Shown here: positions 1-5,231 of the stretch, piece by piece
How positions within the stretch are numbered: position 1 is the first letter of the stretch
Layout: each line of letters starts with the position of its first letter
Origin: Candidatus Bathyarchaeota archaeon
GTDB lineage: Archaea > Thermoproteota > Bathyarchaeia > Bathyarchaeales > Bathyarchaeaceae
Reading direction: 5' to 3'
Length of the DNA stretch: 11,034 nucleotides
NCBI GenBank assembly: GCA_023136395.1
Contig: JAGLRI010000030.1
Coordinates: 1-11,034, forward strand
The notes under the pieces: model-generated
Database searches by the model: none
What the model was told of the DNA's origin: nothing
What the model saw: only the letters and a program-made list of their open reading frames with translations
Program-made: the position numbers and the translations under genes

Positions 1-2166
1 GTATAGCTCCAGAAATATTGCTTCTGTAATGAAGGGGCAGATTGGGGCTAGGAGCTTCAGAATAGTTTCCAAACAGGTGTGGAGTGTATACCATGCTCCA
101 TGTTGTACTATCTCGTCGTATTTGTTGTGTTGATTGTAAGCTCTTGCTTTAATGGCTTCGATGTAGTGATCGGCGAACACATCCCACGTAAAAGTTCTGA
201 TGGCGTTGGTGGGTACATATACATCCATCTGATTGTATCCTGACCTACATTTCTTGATCAAATCGTTGAGGTTTGCAAGGATGAGTTTATCGAGGGCTGT
301 CAACTCGTAGTCTTCGGTCACTTGTGGAAATGAAGATATGAATCTAGTGATGTTCCAAAGTTTTGTTAAAAATTTTGAGGTTCCCTTTATTCTTTGGTAA
401 GAGCATCGGATATCTCCTTTTGTAATGTTCCCTTCCAAGCAAGTCCAGATTCTAAATGCTTCAGCGCCATAGGTATTGAGAACATCTTGGGGGTCGATGA
501 CGTTTCCTTTACTTTTACTCATTTTTTCTCCTTTTTCATCAACGACATGCATGTGTATCCAAGCGTCTTTAAATGGCGTTTTTCCAAGAAACAGATAAGC
601 CTTTAATAGTGTGAAATATAGCCAGTTTCGAACTATTTCCTTACCTTGGGGACGAATGGTGCATGGAAACTTCTCTTTGAAAAATTTCTTATTCCATAAG
701 TAACCTAGAATATAAATTTCTGAATTAGCTGAGTCAAACCACGTATCAAATGTTCTTTCTTCTCCTCTGAATTGAGTGCATCCGCATTTTATGCATTTTT
801 TAATTTGCGGTTTTTCTTTCCAAGGTTGATAGTATCTTCCAGGTTTTGGGATAAAAATATAGTCACATTTTTTACAATACCATAAAGGAATCTCGGTCCC
901 ATAAAATCTTCTTCTTGAGATTACCCAATCAATGTTTACAGAATTTATCCAATCTACTAGTATTTGCTTACTTTCTGGAGCAAAAAACCTAATTTGATCC
1001 GCAATTTTTAGAATGTCTTTTTTAAATTCGACCTGCTTTAAATAAAACTCTTTCTTAGGTATAAACTCTACTGGAGTTTTTGATCTCCAACAAATAGGTT
1101 TTCTCTGATTTGTTTCTTCTTGTTTTGCCACTAAATCTAGAGTTTTTAGATTTTTGATTATCTCTTTTCTTGCCTCTTCCACCTTTAATCCTTGATTTTT
1201 ACCTGCATTTTCGTTCATTCTTCCTCTTTCATCTATAGCGTAAATTGGATTAATGCTCAATTCTCGGAGCAATCTGACGTCACTATAGTCTCCATAACTA
1301 CAAATCATAACTAAACCGGAGCCAAATTCAGGCTTTGCATAGGGGTGTGGAAGAATTTTAACTTCATGACTATAAATGGGAACGATGGCGTGCTTTCCTT
1401 CCAAATGCTGGTATCTTTCATCTTCTGGGTTGAATAAAATTATCCTGCAAGAACAAATTAATTCTGGCCTAGTGGTTGCGATGACGATGTACTCACCTGT
1501 CTCTTTTACCTTGAATTTGATGTAGCTTAATAATACCTTTTCTTCTTTGTACTCAACTTCTGCATTAGAAATTGCTGTCTGACAAACAGTACAATAATTC
1601 GTGGTTTTTTCGTCTTCGTAGATCAGCCCTTTTCTCCAGAGATTAATAAATGTTTCCTGCGTTAATCTTCTATATTCAGGATCGTCTGTTTCGTATCTAC
1701 CGCCAATTTTATGTTCAACCTCCCAAGAGGTGCAACTTAAACCTAACCGTTTAAAAGTCTCTAACGAAATGTCTCCACTCTCTTTTAAAACCTGCTTGCA
1801 CTTTTCTATAAATTCTTCTCTTGGTGTTTCATGCATAGATATGTTGAATGTTTTCTCTGTTTGGACCTCAACAGGTAAACCATTTTTATCCAAACCCATT
1901 GGAAATAAAACGTTGAAACCATCCATTCTTTTAAATCTTACAAACATGTCCATCCAAGTGTAAGTGTAAGCTTGACCTATGTGTACCGGTGTATTAACGT
2001 ATGGTGGTGGGGTATCTATGCTAAACAAGGGTTTTTTGCTGTTCTCATCAAACTTGAACAATTGTTCATTCTGCCACTTTTCAAAAAGGGTTGATTCTAT
2101 ATCTGGGTTCCAAGTTTTCTCCTTTATCTTTGGTTTAAACGAAAATTTATCTTTAATTTCCTGCAC
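1..2166 (-). CDS. valS: Valyl-tRNA synthetase, C-terminus cut off by the window edge
   Basis: This gene encodes the class I synthetase that charges tRNA-Val in the cytoplasm. The frame is open for 722 codons from a GTG start to position 1 with no stop, so the end of the anticodon-binding region lies outside. The order matches the family: a catalytic start with DTPPPYVNTPVHIGQ (signature HIGQ at residues 62-65), a CxxC pair, the editing domain with TTRPE (231-235), an ISRRRFYGTEIP block followed by CxxC pairs (probable zinc site), KMSKS at 548-552, and a helical anticodon-binding part at the truncated end. ValRS is favoured over IleRS or LeuRS by the GRYETDDPEYRRLTQETF and SRRRFYGTEIPLWYC stretches; this is family recall. 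The fourth residue of HIGH is Gln, which I believe also varies in related archaeal ValRS. GTG 2166 is chosen because an in-frame stop lies 15 bases upstream and a GAGGT site sits at a good distance. The gene follows prf1 on the same strand after about 220 bp. Confidence 0.95.
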   Translation of the reverse strand, partial: MQEIKDKFSFKPKIKEKTWNPDIESTLFEKWQNEQLFKFDENSKKPLFSIDTPPPYVNTPVHIGQAYTYTWMDMFVRFKRMDGFNVLFPMGLDKNGLPVEVQTEKTFNISMHETPREEFIEKCKQVLKESGDISLETFKRLGLSCTSWEVEHKIGGRYETDDPEYRRLTQETFINLWRKGLIYEDEKTTNYCTVCQTAISNAEVEYKEEKVLLSYIKFKVKETGEYIVIATTRPELICSCRIILFNPEDERYQHLEGKHAIVPIYSHEVKILPHPYAKPEFGSGLVMICSYGDYSDVRLLRELSINPIYAIDERGRMNENAGKNQGLKVEEARKEIIKNLKTLDLVAKQEETNQRKPICWRSKTPVEFIPKKEFYLKQVEFKKDILKIADQIRFFAPESKQILVDWINSVNIDWVISRRRFYGTEIPLWYCKKCDYIFIPKPGRYYQPWKEKPQIKKCIKCGCTQFRGEERTFDTWFDSANSEIYILGYLWNKKFFKEKFPCTIRPQGKEIVRNWLYFTLLKAYLFLGKTPFKDAWIHMHVVDEKGEKMSKSKGNVIDPQDVLNTYGAEAFRIWTCLEGNITKGDIRCSYQRIKGTSKFLTKLWNITRFISSFPQVTEDYELTALDKLILANLNDLIKKCRSGYNQMDVYVPTNAIRTFTWDVFADHYIEAIKARAYNQHNKYDEIVQHGAWYTLHTCLETILKLLAPICPFITEAIFLELY

Positions 2167-2173
2167 TACGGTA

Positions 2174-2178
2174 ACCTC
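2174..2178 (-). promoter_or_regulatory. Ribosome binding site deciding the GTG start of valS
   Basis: On the minus strand the bases GAGGT lie 7 nt before the GTG at 2166. They match the archaeal 16S tail complement (GGAGGTGA). An in-frame TGA directly upstream rules out an earlier start, so this site fixes GTG as the start codon. Confidence 0.6.
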
Positions 2179-2225
2179 TCATCACATAGTTAAACATGAC
2201 ACCATTTTGGAAACATGAATTTTGT

Positions 2226-2314
2226 TGATATAGGCTAGGATGGCTTAAAATATTTTTGGGTGATACCCTTATGATACTTGGCAATATGACATCCTATATG
2301 CCTCCATCCTTGCC
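2226..2314 (-). promoter_or_regulatory. Possible structured 5' leader of valS
   Basis: The prf1-valS gap holds an unusual set of complementary segments. ATATAGG (2228-2234, plus-strand letters) is the reverse complement of CCTATAT (2293-2299), and AGGATGG (2237-2243) is the reverse complement of CCATCCT (2304-2310). The two pairings cross each other, which is pseudoknot topology, or else they are alternatives. A small hairpin GGGT/ACCC (2258-2261 with 2265-2268) lies between them, and GGCAA/TTGCC (2280-2284 with 2310-2314) is a competing stem. If a TATA-like box near 2334-2344 is used, transcription would start close to the edge of this block. Function is unknown; chance is not excluded. Confidence 0.3.
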
Positions 2315-2333
2315 TAAGAATTCTGTTGGGTAA

Positions 2334-2344
2334 ATAAATTTAAA
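2334..2344 (-). promoter_or_regulatory. TATA-like box that could serve valS
   Basis: The minus strand reads TTTTAAATTTA here, about 50 bp past the prf1 stop. Transcription would begin about 25 bp downstream, near 2312, giving a leader of roughly 145 nt before the valS GTG. A second A/T-rich candidate (AAATATTTTAAG, about 2244-2255) would give a leader of about 60 nt. The region is A/T-rich, so either may be chance. Confidence 0.25.
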
Positions 2345-2386
2345 AGTTTTGGATAAATATCTTCGTCTTAAACAGAGTGCTAATTA

Positions 2387-3652
2387 CTAATATTGATCTG
2401 CGGACTTGAAGCGAAGGATGGCTGCGATGCTACCAAACGACTCTTTAAGCATAACCCCTTCTTCAGTTTCGGTTGAAATGATCTCAACGTCTGACCCGGC
2501 TTGTTCAGCTAATTCAACAAGGCTATCGATGAGATCTTTTACCTCGGCAACGTAAATAGTGGATTCAGTACATTTTGGACATGGTTGCACATTTGTGCTT
2601 TTTTCAGAGTTGAGGAGGGTTTGCTGTTTCATCGTCTCTTGTTTGATGTAATCACAAGCGTTGCATCTTAAAGTAACTCGTACTGCATCTAAGTCTTCGG
2701 ACAATAGCAGGGTTTTAACAGCTCCCATTTTCAGGCTTTGTCTCACTTCGTTCTCACCATAGGTTGCTAGACCTGTGTCGTGTGCAATCTCGTAAAGGAA
2801 TTTTTGTATAATTCGTTTTTCTTCGACATATCTAACACGACGTAATAGTTTCGGGGACTGCTTCATAACTTCTTTAACCCCTTGGTCACCTACATACGCG
2901 GTGTCTATGGTTGCGATAATCTTTTCTTTTAACGTATAATGGAGATAATTCTCTTTCTCAAAGTCCTGTTTTGTGGGACCAGGTCCTCCAATAATTATAC
3001 TCTCAAGGTTCGGTATCTGCATGAAGAGGTCGTTAGCATGTTTTCCGACACGCTTAAAATACTCTTGCACCTTTGCTTCCCTAAGTCTTTGAAATCTTGC
3101 TGCAGATTGACCCCCTGCTCGATGTTTGCCTGGTATCCCCGAGGTTATCTCCTGGACGATTTCTAAGCGACTACCTTGGAGAGTGGCATAGGTTGTTGCG
3201 CTAGAATCTATGATTAGAATTCCATAGGTTTTTTTCTCTCTCAGGAGCTCTTTTAGATGTTCTGTGTGGAACCTAGCGTCACAACGATAGAGATAGATGT
3301 TGATGGGTTCGGGTGGCGTTATAACATAAAATTCTAGTCTCTCACTTCCAACACCATTTTGGGTGATGGCTCCACTAAAGAACACCAAGCCCTTTTCAGG
3401 CACCTTCTTGAACAATTTTATACGATGAGAAACCCTTGTGATGGCATCTTGGACGTTTTTTCGTGTAGTGTCAGACTTTATGTTAGTAGCGGTTCCGTAC
3501 TCTTGTCTAAGCATAGCAAGTACATCACTGATTTGGCGACCTGGAGGTACATAAAGAGAGACTAATTCCGTCCCTCTCCCTTCCTTAGAAGCAAGATTAT
3601 CCACTATCCTTTTAAGCCGAAAACGCTGAAGGGAGGTTTGCTTGTAGCTCAT
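2387..3652 (-). CDS. prf1: Peptide chain release factor aRF1
   Basis: This is the archaeal class I release factor. It reads all three stop codons in the ribosomal A site and triggers hydrolysis of the finished peptide. The 421-residue protein is complete and has the usual length for aRF1. Domain 1 carries the stop-codon recognition motifs TATNIKS (54-60) and YxCxxxF (Y122-F128). Domain 2 carries the catalytic GGQ (180-182) in the setting KHRAGGQSAARF. Domain 3 has two CxxC pairs (C330/C333 and C358/C361), the zinc ribbon found in many aRF1 but lost in eRF1. ATG 3652 opens MSYKQTSLQRFRLKR, a typical aRF1 start; only a weak purine-rich stretch precedes it, so the message may have a short leader. 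The gene is divergent from tRNA-Ala and followed by valS. Nothing looks damaged. Confidence 0.97.
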   Translation of the reverse strand: MSYKQTSLQRFRLKRIVDNLASKEGRGTELVSLYVPPGRQISDVLAMLRQEYGTATNIKSDTTRKNVQDAITRVSHRIKLFKKVPEKGLVFFSGAITQNGVGSERLEFYVITPPEPINIYLYRCDARFHTEHLKELLREKKTYGILIIDSSATTYATLQGSRLEIVQEITSGIPGKHRAGGQSAARFQRLREAKVQEYFKRVGKHANDLFMQIPNLESIIIGGPGPTKQDFEKENYLHYTLKEKIIATIDTAYVGDQGVKEVMKQSPKLLRRVRYVEEKRIIQKFLYEIAHDTGLATYGENEVRQSLKMGAVKTLLLSEDLDAVRVTLRCNACDYIKQETMKQQTLLNSEKSTNVQPCPKCTESTIYVAEVKDLIDSLVELAEQAGSDVEIISTETEEGVMLKESFGSIAAILRFKSADQY

Positions 3653-3691
3653 AGCTTATTCCACACATTCATAAAGCGTTCATTGGTAGAG

Positions 3692-3702
3692 AAATAAATA
3701 AG
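3692..3702 (-). promoter_or_regulatory. TATA-like box of prf1
   Basis: The minus strand reads GCTTATTTATT, a good match to the archaeal TATA element, centred about 45 bp before the prf1 ATG. A transcript starting about 25 bp downstream would have a leader of roughly 20 nt, which fits the lack of a strong ribosome site. Confidence 0.45.
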
Positions 3703-3746
3703 CGTTGTCTTTTCTATTACGATATCCTTAAAGATGTTTTATGTTA

Positions 3747-3757
3747 AAGATTTAAAA
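3747..3757 (+). promoter_or_regulatory. TATA-like box possibly serving tRNA-Ala
   Basis: The bases AAGATTTAAAA form the best TATA-like match before the tRNA, about 55 bp from its first base, so the precursor would carry a 5' extension of about 30 nt for RNase P. A poorer match (CTTAGATTTAG, about 3777-3787) lies at the more usual distance. Confidence 0.3.
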
Positions 3758-3835
3758 GACAGGTTGTGAATCGAAACTTAGATTTAGATCCGATGTAGAA
3801 TAATTGATGAGGGCCGGTAGTTCAGCTTGGCATGA

Positions 3836-3863
3836 ACTATGTAGGAAAACCTCGTAGATGCAA
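3836..3863 (+). other. tRNA-Ala intron 1, non-canonical, in the D arm
   Basis: These 28 nt fit a bulge-helix-bulge. The 4-bp central helix is GCAT (3830-3833) with ATGC (3858-3861). The two 3-nt bulges are GAA (3834-3836) and AAA (3862-3864). The intron-side helix is CTAT (3837-3840) with GTAG (3854-3857). Cutting after the second bulge base removes 3836-3863 and leaves D stem GUUC/GAAU with one G-U pair. Removing 3838-3865 instead would give a perfect GUUC/GAAC stem, but it fits the splicing motif less well. The exon-side helix is weak (two wobble pairs). Confidence 0.75.
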
Positions 3864-3877
3864 ATGCCTGACTTGCA

Positions 3878-3895
3878 AGATGAAGCTTCCGAGAT
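3878..3895 (+). other. tRNA-Ala intron 2, canonical position 37/38
   Basis: This is an 18-nt intron just after the anticodon. Its bulge-helix-bulge is clear. The anticodon stem CCTGA/TCAGG is the outer helix, CTTG (3872-3875) with CGAG (3890-3893) is the 4-bp central helix, and the bulges are CAA (3876-3878) and ATC (3894-3896). The inner helix is only two pairs. Cutting after the second bulge base puts the junction exactly between positions 37 and 38, the standard archaeal site. Confidence 0.8.
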
Positions 3896-4138
3896 CTCAG
3901 GAGGCCGCGGGTTCAAATCCCGCCCGGTCCACCATTACTCCCTTAAGAATTGTGTTATAAAGCAGAAGTTATTGTTTTACAAATTACAGCTCGATTTTCG
4001 TCGATAAATCACGGGCAATTAAGCCCATATTGATCGTCTTCTTGAAAAACAACCGTTTCTAAGCTTTTCTTCATCCTGAATTTTTTTTGTGATAGTCATT
4101 AAACACAGAGAAAAAATTGTGGAGGGATACGCACGCAC

Positions 4139-4363
4139 ATGCATAACTTCGAAAAAGAGAAAACTGAGAAGATTGTGGAGGAATTAGAATATGATAAGTA
4201 CACTCACGACTATCCCATAACCACAAAAGATGTTGAAGGACTACTGGGAATCTGCATACCGAAGGAGCTTCCTAAGGAGATCTACACCTTCATACGCCTC
4301 TATAGAATGGAGGCAAAGCCCAGCAGACCATCAGTAGGATGTGTTCCAGTTTTGTCTCCGTGA
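4139..4363 (+). pseudogene. C-terminal remnant of an SDH-family (DUF114) ClpP-fold serine protease
   Basis: The 74 residues resemble only the last part of archaeal SDH-family proteases (PF01972, SppA/ClpP fold, membrane-anchored). As I recall, these end with a helix, then a THDYPIT-like motif, a stretch on the pattern of LP-EIY-FIRLY, and a RPSV-x-x-x-P tail. Here I see EKIVEELEYDKYTHDYPIT, ELPKEIYTFIRLY and RPSVGCVPVLSP. Full-length members are about 270-290 residues, so the membrane segment and the whole catalytic core (Ser/Lys region) are missing. I see no trace of them in the 200 bases upstream. A GGAGGG lies 12 bases before the ATG, rather far, so expression as a small protein is possible. 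A decayed gene is my preferred reading. The family call is from memory. Confidence 0.5.
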
Positions 4364-4410
4364 CTAGTCAATAATTTTAACTTTTTTTAAGTTCTTTCTA
4401 GGCGATACTA

Positions 4411-4581
4411 TTGGTTATACAGATAAGTGGATATGAAACAATTTCTTTAAATATCGTTTTTACAAAATTTGGATATACGGAGCAGTTGACTGTTGTGTTA
4501 GAACGGGTTTGGCGTGCTGATCCAGAAATGGGTCAAAAAGTTAGCATGAATATGCTCCTAATTCGTGTAAAAATTAGCTAG
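4411..4581 (+). CDS. Doubtful 56-codon ORF before the chaperone operon
   Basis: A frame opening with TTG encodes 56 residues, including TEQLTVVLERVWRADPEMGQ, and stops inside the AGCTAGCTAGCT palindrome. I recognise no family. The upstream AGGCGA is a poor ribosome site and there is no ATG start. It could be another gene remnant like the protease tail before it, or chance. The 313 bases between that tail and grpE hold nothing else that looks coding. Confidence 0.15.
   Translation: MVIQISGYETISLNIVFTKFGYTEQLTVVLERVWRADPEMGQKVSMNMLLIRVKIS
4543..4556 (+). repeat. Short perfect inverted repeat
   Basis: AGCAT (4543-4547) and ATGCT (4552-4556) flank the four bases GAAT. It lies about 70 bp before the grpE TATA-like box and 20 bp before a longer palindrome. 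No known role. Confidence 0.3.
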
Positions 4582-4587
4582 CTAGCT
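4576..4587. promoter_or_regulatory. 12-bp palindrome upstream of grpE, possible operator
   Basis: AGCTAGCTAGCT is a perfect palindrome flanked by A-rich and T-rich sequence. It ends about 38 bp before the TATA-like box of the grpE-dnaK-dnaJ operon, a place where an archaeal regulator could bind. It does not match bacterial CIRCE, and no hrcA-like gene is in the window. The link to regulation is inference. Confidence 0.3.
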
Positions 4588-4623
4588 TTTGTTTATACGC
4601 TTTAGAAAAAACAGCAACGTTAA

Positions 4624-4632
4624 GTTTATATC
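4624..4632 (+). promoter_or_regulatory. TATA box of the grpE-dnaK-dnaJ operon
   Basis: GTTTATATC is a good archaeal TATA match. Transcription starting about 25 bp on (near 4653-4656) would leave a leader of about 22 nt containing the GGAGG site, a coherent promoter-to-start arrangement. Confidence 0.5.
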
Positions 4633-4662
4633 GGATTTTGTAGTTTTTCAACAAGAATATTT

Positions 4663-4667
4663 GGAGG
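4663..4667 (+). promoter_or_regulatory. Ribosome binding site of grpE
   Basis: GGAGG lies 9 nt before ATG 4677 and 6 nt before an in-frame TTG at 4674. ATG is preferred because it is the stronger start codon and the spacing is normal. Confidence 0.65.
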
Positions 4668-4676
4668 AAATAATTG

Positions 4677-5231
4677 ATGGTCTCTTTAGAACCTAATAAG
4701 AAGACGCAGTCAGTCAAGATATCTCGAAATGTTAAAACTAAGTTGAGTAAAACAAAGAGACTTGAAAAGGAATTAATTGAAGAGCGAGATAAAGCTAACG
4801 ACTACTTTTCCCGTCTGATGTACCTACAAGCAGATTTTGAGAACTTTCGTAAAAGAACAGATAAGAGAGTCAACGAAATCCTCCAATCTAGTAATGAAAG
4901 GTTAATTGTAAACTTTTTGACTATCATGGATGAATTTGAGATGGCTATTCAAGCTGGGAAAGAAACAAAAAATAAAGAAGCCCTTATTAAGGGGATTGAA
5001 ATGATCTTGAATAAACTGTATGTAACTCTTGAACATGAAGGGTTGACTAAGATAGAACCTGTTGGAAAACCTTTTGACCCGAAAATGCATGAGATTGCGC
5101 TGAAGGTACCAACAAAGGAACACGAAGACGGTGTTGTCCTTGAGGAGGTGCGGAATGGTTTTATGCTCAGGAATAAGGTTATCAGGCCAAGTATAGTAAA
5201 GATCGCTACAAGCGTAGGTGAAAAATCGTGA
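4677..5231 (+). CDS. grpE: GrpE, nucleotide exchange factor of DnaK
   Basis: GrpE opens the nucleotide pocket of DnaK so that ADP leaves, and acts as a dimer in the cytoplasm. The 184-residue product begins with a Lys-rich tail and a long charged helix (about residues 25-60, the dimer coiled coil) containing the family motif LQADFENFRKR. The C-terminal wing domain has GKPFDPKMHEIAL and NGFMLRNKVIRPSIVKI, both classic GrpE signatures. An in-frame TTG directly before the ATG would add one residue. It is the first gene of the operon with a clear TATA-like box and GGAGG; its stop overlaps the dnaK start (GTGA), so translation is probably coupled. Hsp70 systems in archaea are generally thought to come from bacteria. 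Confidence 0.95.
   Translation: MVSLEPNKKTQSVKISRNVKTKLSKTKRLEKELIEERDKANDYFSRLMYLQADFENFRKRTDKRVNEILQSSNERLIVNFLTIMDEFEMAIQAGKETKNKEALIKGIEMILNKLYVTLEHEGLTKIEPVGKPFDPKMHEIALKVPTKEHEDGVVLEEVRNGFMLRNKVIRPSIVKIATSVGEKS

Larger units (their letters stand above)
3811..3934 (+). tRNA. tRNA-Ala (anticodon UGC) with two introns and encoded CCA
   Basis: The acceptor arms GGGCCGG (3811-3817) and CCGGTCC (3924-3930) pair fully, with a G3-U70 wobble, the main identity element for alanyl-tRNA synthetase. The T arm is GCGGG-TTCAAAT-CCCGC (3907-3923). The anticodon stem is CCTGA (3867-3871) with TCAGG (3897-3901), and the loop starts CTTGCA, giving anticodon UGC at 3874-3876. The D stem starts GTTC (3820-3823). 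A mature tRNA of normal size needs two pieces removed: 28 nt from the 3' strand of the D arm and 18 nt after anticodon position 37. Likely exons are 3811-3835, 3864-3877 and 3896-3934, 78 nt including the genome-encoded CCA. Splicing would be by the tRNA endonuclease. The exact first junction can slide by a few bases. Confidence 0.93.

Noticed and set aside
2178..2184. GTGATGA on the minus strand, a C-box match for a C/D guide RNA
   Set aside because: No matching D box or D'/C' pair at the right distance, and it sits on the valS ribosome site, so it looks like chance.
394..2218. Small plus-strand ORFs opposite valS
   Set aside because: They overlap the minus-strand valyl-tRNA synthetase frame, which has strong family motifs throughout; the plus-strand peptides have no recognisable features.
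3811..3934. tRNA pseudogene or split tRNA
   Set aside because: All stems can be formed, the two extra pieces fit splicing motifs, and both ends of the tRNA are present in order at one locus.
4576..4587. AGCTAGCTAGCT as a terminator of the upstream ORF
   Set aside because: The palindrome has no loop and would make only a poor RNA hairpin; the upstream ORF is itself doubtful. An operator is a better guess.
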